Part shown: positions 8,942-16,257 of the stretch, piece by piece
Layout of the letters: each line of letters opens with the position of its first letter
Position numbering within the stretch: position 1 is the first letter of the stretch
Source: Streptosporangium subroseum
Lineage (GTDB): Bacteria; Actinomycetota; Actinomycetes; Streptosporangiales; Streptosporangiaceae
Direction: 5' to 3'
DNA: 39,714 nt
Assembly (NCBI RefSeq): GCF_900188345.1
Contig: NZ_FZOD01000082.1
Location: 1-39,714 of the forward strand
Translations under genes and position numbers: made by a program
Notes under the pieces: generated by a model
Told to the model about the DNA's origin: nothing
What the model saw: only the letters and a program-made list of their open reading frames with translations
The model's database searches: none

Positions 8942-10872
8942 GAGAGCCTCACCGTGATCTCTTTGCCGCCTTCGATCACGCTGCCGGTCAACGTCAGCGG
9001 CTTACGGGCCGGGGGAAGATCGTAAACGAGGACGCCGTCCGCCCTGCCGCCGGGAGCAAGGGTGGCGGGCAGGCCCTTCGAGATCGGCGCGGGAACATGG
9101 GAGGCGCCGCGGTCGTCCGTCAGGCTGAGCGGGGTACGGCTGAGCGGGACCAGCTTTCCGCCGGTGTTGATCAGGGTCCACTGGACCGTGCAGAACCGGC
9201 CGCGTGACGGGGCAGCTCCCTGATAGCCGGTCAGGTCGCATCGCGGGACCTGCGTGATGATCAGCTGGGGGTCCTCGATGTAGGAGCCGGTCGCGATCCT
9301 CTTGTTCACGTCGGTGACGGGGGTGGGGACCCCGGCCTGCTGTCCCTGTCCGCCCGCGGTCGTTCCGCCTCCACCGCTCACGCTGTTTCCGCTGGTCGCG
9401 CCGCCTCCGAGGTTGATCAGCACGAAGACCGTGACCGCCAGCGCCGCCAGCACGGCCAGCCCGGCGAACAACCAGCGCCGCGGCGGAGTTTTCCCGGCGG
9501 TGGCCGTACCGGCGGCGAGCGGAACCAGGGGATCGGCCTGGCCGGGGGACGGCCTTGAGGGCGACGGCTGGGTCGGGGCCGGGTGCGGGCGGGGCGCCGG
9601 CGTCGGGCGCGGGTACGGCGCGGGCGCCGGGGTGGGGTACGGCGTCGGCGCGGGCGCCGGGGTTGAGCTTGTGGGCGTCGCAGCCGGGCCTGGCGTCGCG
9701 GTGGAGGGCGAGGTCGGGGGCGAGGCGGGGGGCACGGTCGGGAACCCGCTCGTGTACGGGTACGGGGCCGGAATCGGAGTCGAGGTCGGGGCGGGGGTCG
9801 ACGCCTCGGCCGGGGGCGCCTGCGGCAGCTCCAGGTTCAGGGCGCTGAGGGTCTGGGTGGAGTCCGGCTCCACGTTGGCCGGGGGCTGCCACGACTCGCT
9901 GAGCATGTCGGTGGCGATCAGGGTGGGCGGATCCACCCGGGTGGGCGCGGGCATGGCCGGCGCGGCGATCGCGCCGCCGACCAGGGCGATCAGCAGGTCC
10001 TGGGCGGTAGGCCGCTGGTAGGAGTCCATGGAGGTGGCCTGGCGGACCAGCTCGTTGAGCGGGCTGGGCAGCGCGCCCAGGTCGGGCGGAGTGGTGAGCA
10101 GCCGGGTGGCCATGGTCATCATGTCGCCCCGGCCGTAGGGGTGGCGGCCGTTGCCCGCGTAGGCGACCATGCAGCCCCAGGCGAAGATGTCGGCCGCCGT
10201 GGTGATCTCCAGGCCGCGGACCTGCTCGGGAGCCCACCAGCCGGGACTGCCGAGCACCTCGCCCGATCGGGTGAAGCTGTGCGTGGAGTCCAGCGCCCTG
10301 GCTATCCCGAAGTCGATCACTCGGGGCCCGGACATGGAGAGGATCACGTTGGCGGGCTTGAGGTCGCGATGGACCAGTCCGGCGACGTGGATCGCGGCCA
10401 GCGCGGCGGCCACCCCGAGGGCCACGCCGTGCAGCGTCCCCGGCTCCAGCGCGCCATGCTCGGTGATCTGGCGGGACAGCGGGGTGCCCGCGATGTATTC
10501 GGTGACCATGTAGGGTCGGCCGTTGTCGTCGTTGCCGTTGTCGAGCACCTGGGCGGTGCAGAACGACGCCACCCGCCGGGCGTTCTCCACCTCCGTGTGG
10601 AACCTCGCGGCGAACCCGTCCTCGATCGCGAACTCCGGTTTGACCACCTTGACCGCCACCGGCCGACCGGCCGGGGCGAGCGCGAGGTAAACGGTTCCCA
10701 TGCCGCCCTCACCAAGGCGGCCGAGAAGCCGGTAGCTCCCGATCTGCTCGGGATCGTTGGGGCGCAGCCCTTCGACGCCGGGCTGGTTCACGTCCGCCTC
10801 ACTGGGGTTCCTTTCCTGGCCGATGGCCCCCTGTATGGCAACGTTATCCACAACGGAACCTCCCATGTCCAT
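8938..10872 (-). CDS. Receptor-type Ser/Thr protein kinase with extracytoplasmic C-terminal domain
   Basis: A Hanks-type kinase of about 644 residues. The glycine loop LGEGGMGTVYLA (near residue 53), the lysine in VAVKVV (about 75), HRDLKPANVI (about 168) and DFG (about 187) are all intact, so it should be active. A long Pro/Thr/Ala-rich linker leads to one transmembrane helix (about 464-486) and a C-terminal domain of about 150 residues. That domain contains two Cys (PRCDLTG and RGRFCTVQW) and resembles DUF4352-type immunoglobulin-like folds; there are no PASTA repeats. I prefer ATG 10872, which has AAGGA seven bases ahead; ATG 10920 would add 16 residues. It is divergent from ksgA and coupled to the FG-GAP gene. 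The ligand is unknown. Confidence 0.88.
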   Translation of the reverse strand: MDMGGSVVDNVAIQGAIGQERNPSEADVNQPGVEGLRPNDPEQIGSYRLLGRLGEGGMGTVYLALAPAGRPVAVKVVKPEFAIEDGFAARFHTEVENARRVASFCTAQVLDNGNDDNGRPYMVTEYIAGTPLSRQITEHGALEPGTLHGVALGVAAALAAIHVAGLVHRDLKPANVILSMSGPRVIDFGIARALDSTHSFTRSGEVLGSPGWWAPEQVRGLEITTAADIFAWGCMVAYAGNGRHPYGRGDMMTMATRLLTTPPDLGALPSPLNELVRQATSMDSYQRPTAQDLLIALVGGAIAAPAMPAPTRVDPPTLIATDMLSESWQPPANVEPDSTQTLSALNLELPQAPPAEASTPAPTSTPIPAPYPYTSGFPTVPPASPPTSPSTATPGPAATPTSSTPAPAPTPYPTPAPAPYPRPTPAPRPHPAPTQPSPSRPSPGQADPLVPLAAGTATAGKTPPRRWLFAGLAVLAALAVTVFVLINLGGGATSGNSVSGGGGTTAGGQGQQAGVPTPVTDVNKRIATGSYIEDPQLIITQVPRCDLTGYQGAAPSRGRFCTVQWTLINTGGKLVPLSRTPLSLTDDRGASHVPAPISKGLPATLAPGGRADGVLVYDLPPARKPLTLTGSVIEGGKEITVRLS

Positions 10873-11012
10873 CGCTCGTCCTTGCGGGGGGTTCGATGCG
10901 GGAAACTTGTCGGATGGCATTGGAGTACAACCTTGGGTGAGCGCGGCGAACGAGTCGATATCAACAGCAATCCGGCGGGTGCCGGATTCGATCAGCCGTT
11001 TGAGGAACCAGC

Positions 11013-11858
11013 ATGAGCCTTCTCGGTCCTGTGGAAATACGTAATTTGGCAGAGAAGCTCGACATTCGTCCTACAAAAAAACTTGGCCAGAACTTTGTGA
11101 TTGACGGGGGAACCGTCCGCAAGATAGTCAGGATCGCCGGGCTGAGGCCCGATGATGTGGTCATCGAGGTGGGTCCCGGCCTGGGGTCGCTCACCCTGGC
11201 GCTGCTTCCCGAGGCCCGCAGCGTGGTCGCGGTGGAGATCGATCCGGTCCTGGCGGCCCAGCTGCCCCTGACCGTCGCCGAGCACGCCCCGGAGCTCGCC
11301 GACCGCCTCACCGTGGTGCTCGGCGACGCCATGCGCATCCTTCCCGGCGACCTGCCGCAGGAGAAGCCGACCGCGCTGGTCGCCAACCTGCCCTACAACG
11401 TGTCCGTTCCGGTGGTGCTGCACATGCTGGAGACCCTGCCCTCGCTGCGCAGCATCCTGATCATGGTCCAGGCCGAGGTCGCCGACCGGCTGGCCGCCGC
11501 CCCCGGCTCCAAGATCTACGGCATCCCCTCGGTCAAGGCCGCCTGGTACGCGGACGTCCGCCGGGCCGGTCCCGTCGGCCGCACGGTCTTCTGGCCGGCC
11601 CCCAACGTCGACTCCGGCCTCGTCGCGATGACCCGTCGCGAGCCTCCCTCGACCAAGGCCACCCGCGAGGAGGTCTTCGCCGTCGTGGACGCCGCCTTCG
11701 CCCAGCGCCGTAAGACCCTCCGCGCCGCCCTGGCCTCCTGGGCCGGTACGGCGGCCGCCGCCGAGCAGGCGCTGCGGTCCGCCGGGATCGACCCCTCCGA
11801 GCGTGGCGAACAGCTGACCGTCGAGGATTTCTCGCGGATCGCCGAGCACCGCGGATAG
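11013..11858 (+). CDS. rsmA: 16S rRNA dimethyladenosine transferase
   Basis: Also called KsgA. It dimethylates two adjacent adenines near the 3' end of 16S rRNA late in 30S assembly, using S-adenosylmethionine. The 281-residue length is normal. The SAM site motif is seen as EVGPGLGSLTLAL near residue 50, and the catalytic motif as NLPYNV near residue 127. The N-terminus contains the typical RPTKKLGQNF. GAGGA lies six bases before ATG 11013. It stands directly before ispE, the usual actinobacterial order. Loss of this enzyme gives kasugamycin resistance in other bacteria, which is general knowledge of the family rather than something seen here. Confidence 0.97.
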   Translation: MSLLGPVEIRNLAEKLDIRPTKKLGQNFVIDGGTVRKIVRIAGLRPDDVVIEVGPGLGSLTLALLPEARSVVAVEIDPVLAAQLPLTVAEHAPELADRLTVVLGDAMRILPGDLPQEKPTALVANLPYNVSVPVVLHMLETLPSLRSILIMVQAEVADRLAAAPGSKIYGIPSVKAAWYADVRRAGPVGRTVFWPAPNVDSGLVAMTRREPPSTKATREEVFAVVDAAFAQRRKTLRAALASWAGTAAAAEQALRSAGIDPSERGEQLTVEDFSRIAEHRG

Positions 11859-11902
11859 TTCGATGTGTTGAGGTGTTTGCGTGAGGAAGAAGCGGATCCC
11901 AT

Positions 11903-11916
11903 TACCATCTGAGACT
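11903..11916 (+). promoter_or_regulatory. -10 box before the ispE leader ORF
   Basis: TACCAT at 11903-11908 fits TANNNT; a GTG codon follows after 8 bases at 11917. The spacing predicts transcription starting at or next to that GTG. No convincing -35 is seen. Confidence 0.45.
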
Positions 11917-11952
11917 GTGACCAGTCAGCGAGTGCCGATGAGGGCCGCATGA
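11917..11952 (+). CDS. 11-codon leader peptide overlapping ispE
   Basis: GTG 11917 opens a frame coding VTSQRVPMRAA, with its TGA at 11950-11952 overlapping the ispE ATG (11949-11951) as ATGA. The -10 box TACCAT eight bases ahead would make the GTG the 5' end of the mRNA. Ribosomes loading without a leader could then terminate and restart on ispE, which has no clear ribosome-binding site of its own. The peptide sequence itself looks unremarkable. This is a sequence-based prediction; chance is possible for so short a frame. Confidence 0.4.
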   Translation: MTSQRVPMRAA

Positions 11953-12851
11953 ATTCCGTGACCGTCCGTGTGCCCGCCAAGGTCAACCTGCAGCTGGCCG
12001 TCGGGCCGCTGCGCGATGACGGTTACCACGATCTGGTGAACGTCTTCCACGCCGTCTCCATCTTCGACGAGGTCACGGCCACCGCGGAGACCGGGATGAG
12101 CGTCCGGGTCGAGGGCGAGTCCGCCGACCAGGTGCCCGAGGACGACGACAACCTCGCCATCCAGGCCGCCCTCGCGCTGGCCAGGCACGCGGGCCGCTCC
12201 TACGGCGTGAACCTGATCATTCGTAAGTCGATCCCGGTGGCGGGCGGCATGGCGGGCGGCAGCGCCGACGCCGCCGCCGCGCTGGTCGCCTGCAACGAGC
12301 TGTGGGGCCTCGGCCTGCCGATGGACGACCTGCTGGAGATCGCCGCCGATCTCGGCAGCGACGTCCCGTTCGCGCTGCTCGGCGGCACGGCCGTCGGCAC
12401 CGGCAGGGGCGAGAGGCTCACCCCGCTGGAGGTCGCGGGGACGTTCCACTGGGTGTTCGCGCTGGCCGACGGCGGCCTGTCCACGGCCACGGTCTACGCC
12501 GAGTGCGACCGCATGCGCGAGGCGATGGGGGAGAAGGTCGCCTGGCCCCGGGCCGGAGAGTCCCTCCTGGCCGCACTGCGCGCCGGGGACGCCAAGGCCC
12601 TCGGAGCCGAGCTGACCAACGACCTGCAGCCCGCCGCCGTGATGCTCCGCCGTTCCCTGGCCCGCACGCTGGACGCCGGCCGCGAGCAGGGCGCCCTCGG
12701 CTCCCTGGTCTCCGGCTCCGGCCCCACCTGCGCCTTCCTCGCCGAGTCCGAGGCCCACGCCGGAGAGCTGGCCGCCTCCCTCAAGAGCGCCGGGGTGGCT
12801 CGCGACCTCATCATCGCCCACGGTCCCGTTCCCGGACCGACAGTGGTGTAG
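11949..12851 (+). CDS. ispE: 4-diphosphocytidyl-2-C-methyl-D-erythritol kinase
   Basis: A GHMP-family kinase of 300 residues that phosphorylates CDP-ME in the methylerythritol phosphate pathway of isoprenoid precursors, which feed polyprenyl phosphate and menaquinone. The N-terminus VRVPAKVNLQL carries the substrate-binding lysine. The ATP loop is PVAGGMAGGSADAAAAL near residue 97, and the C-terminal GHMP motif is SGSGPTCAFL near residue 255. The ATG is fused to the stop of the short leader frame. The ABC-F gene follows 26 bp downstream but has its own -10 box. Polyprenyl-phosphate-using enzymes at both ends of the window depend on this pathway. Confidence 0.96.
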   Translation: MNSVTVRVPAKVNLQLAVGPLRDDGYHDLVNVFHAVSIFDEVTATAETGMSVRVEGESADQVPEDDDNLAIQAALALARHAGRSYGVNLIIRKSIPVAGGMAGGSADAAAALVACNELWGLGLPMDDLLEIAADLGSDVPFALLGGTAVGTGRGERLTPLEVAGTFHWVFALADGGLSTATVYAECDRMREAMGEKVAWPRAGESLLAALRAGDAKALGAELTNDLQPAAVMLRRSLARTLDAGREQGALGSLVSGSGPTCAFLAESEAHAGELAASLKSAGVARDLIIAHGPVPGPTVV

Positions 12852-12862
12852 GCCGGACCGGA

Positions 12863-12877
12863 TACGCTTGCAGAGCG
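12863..12877 (+). promoter_or_regulatory. -10 box before the ABC-F gene
   Basis: TACGCT at 12863-12868, within GGATACGCT, is followed after 9 bases by ATG 12878. A leaderless or near-leaderless transcript is predicted, as at metG and tatD. Confidence 0.5.
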
Positions 12878-14698
12878 ATGAATCTGGTCAATCTTGAGTC
12901 GGTCTCCCACTCCTACGGTCCCAAGCCCCTGCTCGGCGACGTCTCTCTCGGCGTCGAGACGGGCGATCGCATCGGCGTGGTCGGCCGCAACGGCGGCGGC
13001 AAGACAACCCTTATCTCAGTGATCGCCGGTGACCTCAAGCCCAACAACGGCGGGCGGGTCACGCACAGCCGAGGCCTCCAGGTGGGGTCGCTGTCGCAGG
13101 GCGACGACCTCGACCCGGCGCGGTCGGTGCAGGACATCGTCCTCGGCGGCAGGTCCGAGCACGAATGGGCGGGCGACGCGGGCATCCGCGAGATCCTCGC
13201 CAGCCTGCTCGGCGACATCGACCTGGCCGCGCTGGCCGGGAGCCTGTCGGGTGGCGAGCGGCGCCGTACGGCCCTTGCCAAGCTGCTCATCGACGAGCAC
13301 GACCTGATCATTCTGGACGAGCCCACCAACCATCTCGACATCGAGGCCATCGACTGGCTGGCCAGGCACCTGTCGGGCCGCAGGACTGCGCTGGTGATCG
13401 TCACCCACGACCGGTGGTTCCTGGACGCGGTGTCCACCAGGACCTGGGAGGTCGTAGACGGCTCGGTCGAGCGTTACGAGGGCGGATACGCCGCCTACGT
13501 GCTGGCCAAGGCCGAGCGCGCCCGGGTCGCGGCCTCCACCGAGGCCCGCCGTCAGAACCTCATGCGCAAGGAGATCGCCTGGCTCCGCCGGGGCCCGCCC
13601 GCGCGCACCTCCAAGCCCAAGTTCCGCATCGACGCCGCCCAGGCGCTGATCGCGGACGAGCCTCCCGCCCGGGAGAGCGTCGAGCTGGTCAAGTTCGCCG
13701 CCGCCAGGCTGGGCCGGACGGTTTACGACCTCGAGGACGTCACCCTGCACGCCGGTGGTCCCGGCGAGGGCCCTCTGGTCCTCGACCACTCCACCTGGCA
13801 GTTCGGACCGGGTGACCGGGTCGGCCTGATCGGCGTGAACGGCTCCGGCAAGTCCTCGCTGCTCCGCCTGCTCGCCGACACGGTCACGCCCGACTCGGGC
13901 AAGGTCGTGCGCGGCAAGACGGTCCGCCTGGCACACCTGTCACAGGAGCTGAGCGAGCTCGACCCCACGCGCCGGGTGCTGGAGACCGTCGAGGAGGTCC
14001 GCAAGTTCATCCAGGTCGGCAAGAAGGAGTGGACCGCCTCCCAGTTGCTGGAGCGCCTCGGCTTCAAGGGCGACGCCCAGTGGAAGGTCGTCGGAGACCT
14101 GTCCGGCGGCGAGCGGCGCCGCCTCCAGCTGCTCCGCCTGCTGATGGACGACCCCAACGTGCTGCTGCTCGACGAGCCGACCAACGACCTCGACATCGAG
14201 ACGCTCAACGAGCTGGAGGACCTCCTCGACGGCTGGCCGGGCACGCTGATCCTGGTCAGCCACGACCGCTACTTCCTGGAGCGGGTCTCCGACAAGACCG
14301 TCGCCCTGCTCGGCGACGGCAAGCTGTCGATGCTCCCCGGCGGCGTGGACGAATACCTGGCGCGGCGCTCCTCGGGCGCGGCGCTGTCCGCGCGCGCGGC
14401 CTCCGGCGCGACGTCCGGTACGGCCTCCGCGACCTCGGCCGCGGCGACGGCTCCCCAGACGGCCGACTCCGGTCTGTCCGCGAAGGACGAGCGCGAGCTC
14501 CGAAAGGAGCTCTCCCGCCTGGAGCGCCAGCTCAGCAAGCTGGACGGTCGCCAGGCCAAGCTCCACGCCTCCATGGCCGATGCCGCCGCCGACTACGGCC
14601 GCCTGGCCTCCCTCGACGCCGAGCTCAAGGAGATCCTCGCGGAGAAGGACACGATCGAGGGCACGTGGCTGGAGCTGGCCGACCGCCTGGGCGAGTAA
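12878..14698 (+). CDS. ABC-F family ATPase (ribosome-associated, Uup/EttA type)
   Basis: A 606-residue soluble protein with two ABC domains and no membrane segments. Domain 1 has Walker A GRNGGGKTTL (about residue 35), signature LSGGERRRTAL and Walker B LILDEPTNHLDIE. Domain 2 has GVNGSGKSSLLRLL (about 320), LSGGERRRLQL and LLLDEPTNDLDIE. An Ala/Ser/Thr-rich linker leads to a C-terminal coiled coil of about 75 residues (KDERELRKELSRLERQL onward), as in Uup-like proteins. ABC-F proteins act on the ribosome or on branched DNA. I see no feature that marks an antibiotic-resistance subtype. In actinobacteria an ABC-F gene commonly follows ispE, which favours a housekeeping role. The start is set by MNLVNLESVSHSYG and the -10 box. 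Confidence 0.92.
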   Translation: MNLVNLESVSHSYGPKPLLGDVSLGVETGDRIGVVGRNGGGKTTLISVIAGDLKPNNGGRVTHSRGLQVGSLSQGDDLDPARSVQDIVLGGRSEHEWAGDAGIREILASLLGDIDLAALAGSLSGGERRRTALAKLLIDEHDLIILDEPTNHLDIEAIDWLARHLSGRRTALVIVTHDRWFLDAVSTRTWEVVDGSVERYEGGYAAYVLAKAERARVAASTEARRQNLMRKEIAWLRRGPPARTSKPKFRIDAAQALIADEPPARESVELVKFAAARLGRTVYDLEDVTLHAGGPGEGPLVLDHSTWQFGPGDRVGLIGVNGSGKSSLLRLLADTVTPDSGKVVRGKTVRLAHLSQELSELDPTRRVLETVEEVRKFIQVGKKEWTASQLLERLGFKGDAQWKVVGDLSGGERRRLQLLRLLMDDPNVLLLDEPTNDLDIETLNELEDLLDGWPGTLILVSHDRYFLERVSDKTVALLGDGKLSMLPGGVDEYLARRSSGAALSARAASGATSGTASATSAAATAPQTADSGLSAKDERELRKELSRLERQLSKLDGRQAKLHASMADAAADYGRLASLDAELKEILAEKDTIEGTWLELADRLGE

Positions 14699-14731
14699 AG
14701 AGGTTTAGCTTCTCCCGGCAGGGCAGAGAGC

Positions 14732-15274
14732 TCAGCGCGCTCCTGTGTCGGTGGCGTCAAAAGGGACAAGTAGCGTGCGCAGCAGGCCCGAAAGGGCCTG
14801 CTGTTCATGTTTTCCGAGGTTCGCCAGCAGTTCGTGCTCGCGGCGCAGCAGGTCGGCGAAGGCGCTGTCGACCCGCGTCCGCCCGGCCTCGGTCAGGGAG
14901 ACCAGGACCCCTCGCCGATCCTCGGTGTCGGGACGGCGCCTGACCAGACCGGCCGCGGTGAGACGGTCGATCCGGTTGGTCATCGTCCCGGACGTCACCA
15001 GGGTCGCGCGGAGCAGGGCTCCCGGGCTCATCTCGTACGGCTCGCCGGCCCGGCGCAGGGCCGTGAGCACGTCGAACTCCCAGGTCTCCAGGTCGTGTTC
15101 GGCGAAGGAGGCGCGGCGGGCGCGGTCGAGGTGGCGGGCGAGCCGGGAGACTCGGCTGAGCACCTGGAGCGGCTCGACGTCCAGATCGGGACGCTCCTGG
15201 CGCCAGGCGGCGACCAGCCGGTCGACCTCGTCCTCCGAGTGCTCGGCGTCGTGGTCCGCGTGGGGCAGGGTCAT
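14732..15274 (-). CDS. tamR: MarR-family regulator of trans-aconitate methyltransferase (TamR type)
   Basis: A 180-residue winged-helix regulator. The HTH region (about residues 55-125) includes WEFDVLTALRRAG, TSGTMTNRIDRL and RRRPDTEDRRGVLVSLT, typical of MarR dimers. It is divergent from tam across 56 bp with two TCTTGA-N2-TCAAGA palindromes, the layout of the TamR-Tam system described in Streptomyces coelicolor, where TamR answers trans-aconitate and citrate and also controls aconitase. ATG 15274 is chosen because a -10 box (TACACT on this strand) lies six bases upstream and the conserved domain starts after it; the frame is open to 15322. The 3' end contains a GAAA-capped hairpin that may serve the convergent ABC-F gene. 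Confidence 0.8.
   Translation of the reverse strand: MTLPHADHDAEHSEDEVDRLVAAWRQERPDLDVEPLQVLSRVSRLARHLDRARRASFAEHDLETWEFDVLTALRRAGEPYEMSPGALLRATLVTSGTMTNRIDRLTAAGLVRRRPDTEDRRGVLVSLTEAGRTRVDSAFADLLRREHELLANLGKHEQQALSGLLRTLLVPFDATDTGAR
14781..14802. terminator. 9-bp GAAA-tetraloop hairpin inside the tamR 3' coding end
   Basis: AGCAGGCCC (14781-14789), loop GAAA, GGGCCTGCT (14794-14802), then GTTCATGTTTT. It lies 82 bp past the ABC-F stop and within tamR codons. It would work as a terminator for ABC-F transcripts; the T-run is interrupted. Confidence 0.45.
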
Positions 15275-15280
15275 GTCGCG

Positions 15281-15286
15281 AGTGTA
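15281..15286 (-). promoter_or_regulatory. Predicted tamR -10 box
   Basis: On the minus strand TACACT is followed by six bases and the tamR ATG at 15274, predicting a leaderless start. No good -35 is visible. Confidence 0.4.
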
Positions 15287-15290
15287 TCTG

Positions 15291-15304
15291 TCTTGACATC
15301 GAGA
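15291..15304. promoter_or_regulatory. TamR operator-like palindrome, distal box
   Basis: TCTTGACATCGAGA: arms TCTTGA and TCGAGA differ from perfect symmetry at one base. It covers the -35 TTGACA of the tam promoter and abuts the tamR -10, so one bound dimer could repress both genes. Confidence 0.6.
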
Positions 15305-15322
15305 TACTTGGCCGGATATCAA
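15293..15322 (+). promoter_or_regulatory. tam promoter, TTGACA-18-TATCAA
   Basis: A consensus -35 TTGACA (15293-15298) is separated by 18 bases from TATCAA (15317-15322). The start of transcription should fall near 15329-15331, at the tam ATG. Confidence 0.6.
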
Positions 15323-15325
15323 TCA

Positions 15326-15339
15326 TCTTGATGTCAAGA
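15326..15339. promoter_or_regulatory. TamR operator-like palindrome, proximal box
   Basis: TCTTGATGTCAAGA is a perfect 6-2-6 palindrome. Its centre is 35 bp from the distal box and it covers the predicted transcription start and the ATG of tam. Bases 15330-15339 are the exact reverse complement of 15291-15300. Confidence 0.6.
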
Positions 15340-16095
15340 GATATGTGGGACCCCGAAATCTACAACCGCTACGCCGACGAGCGCTCGCGGCCCTTCTTCG
15401 ATCTTGTCGCCAGGATAGCCGCAGAGCGACCCGGCCACGTGGTCGACGCGGGATGCGGCACCGGCGAGCTCACCGCCACGCTGGCCGGTCGCTGGCCGGA
15501 CGCCGACGTCCACGGGTTCGACTCCTCGCCCGCGATGATCGAGAAGGCTCCCGGGGGCGGCCGGCTGAGCTTCTCCGTCGACGACGTCACACGATGGCGG
15601 CCGGAGCACCCGGTGGACGTGATCGTGTCCAACGCGGTCCTGCAGTGGGTGCCCGAGCATCGTGAACTGCTGACGCGCTGGGTGGACGCGCTCGCGCCGG
15701 GAGGCTGGCTCGCCTTCCAGGTCCCGGGCACCTTCGACGCTCCCAGTCACGTGCTGACCCGTGAGCTGTGCCGCACCACCTGGCGCGACCGGCTGGGCGA
15801 CCTGGTCAGGGAGGATCCGGTCGACGGCCCGGCCGGCTACCTCGGCCTGTTCGCCGGGCTGGGCTGCCGGGTGGACGCGTGGGAGACCACCTATCTCCAC
15901 GTGCTCCCGGGGGAGGACGCGGTGCTCAGATGGATCACCGGCACCGCCCTGCGTCCCATGCTCGACCGGCTGGCGCCCGACGAGGCGGACGCCTTCCTCG
16001 CGGACCTCGCCGCGCCGCTGCGGGAGGCCTATCCCCGCAGGCCGTACGGCACGATCTTCCCCTTCCGCCGGATCTTCGTGGTCGCCCGGAAGTGA
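15331..16095 (+). CDS. tam: Trans-aconitate 2-methyltransferase
   Basis: A SAM-dependent class I methyltransferase of 254 residues. The SAM motif is VVDAGCGTGELTATLA near residue 33, the acidic motif follows as VHGFDSSPAMIE, and VIVSNAVLQWVPEH is the post-II motif typical of Tam. The N-terminal MWDPEIYNRYADERSRPF is also characteristic. Tam methylates trans-aconitate, an inhibitor of aconitase that forms from cis-aconitate. I chose ATG 15331 because the promoter places transcription there; ATG 15343, which would begin at the conserved MWDP, is a real alternative. It is divergent from tamR. A GC-rich hairpin follows the stop. Confidence 0.88.
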   Translation: MSRDMWDPEIYNRYADERSRPFFDLVARIAAERPGHVVDAGCGTGELTATLAGRWPDADVHGFDSSPAMIEKAPGGGRLSFSVDDVTRWRPEHPVDVIVSNAVLQWVPEHRELLTRWVDALAPGGWLAFQVPGTFDAPSHVLTRELCRTTWRDRLGDLVREDPVDGPAGYLGLFAGLGCRVDAWETTYLHVLPGEDAVLRWITGTALRPMLDRLAPDEADAFLADLAAPLREAYPRRPYGTIFPFRRIFVVARK

Positions 16096-16135
16096 CCGGC
16101 GGCCCGGCCCGGCGGGGGGAGTGATCCGCCGCCGG
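16096..16135 (+). terminator. GC-rich hairpin after tam
   Basis: CCGGCGG at 16096-16102 can pair with CCGCCGG at 16129-16135, and an inner GGCGG can pair with CCGCC. There is no T-run, so it is at best a weak terminator. Confidence 0.3.
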
Positions 16136-16211
16136 ACAGGTGTCCTGTCATGTTGATGATCTCGAAGGTAATTGAGTGGGGTTTCTGGACGAATAACCGG
16201 GCATCAATAAA

Positions 16212-16229
16212 TACTGCGAGTAGGCAGTA
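16212..16229. promoter_or_regulatory. 18-bp dyad TACTGC-N6-GCAGTA upstream of the CYTH-CHAD gene
   Basis: TACTGC (16212-16217) and GCAGTA (16224-16229) are perfect inverted arms around GAGTAG. It lies 28 bp before the start codon in the most AT-rich stretch nearby (about 16140-16250), which probably holds the promoter. Confidence 0.4.
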
Positions 16230-16257
16230 GATATGCATGCAAATCAGGGGATGACCT

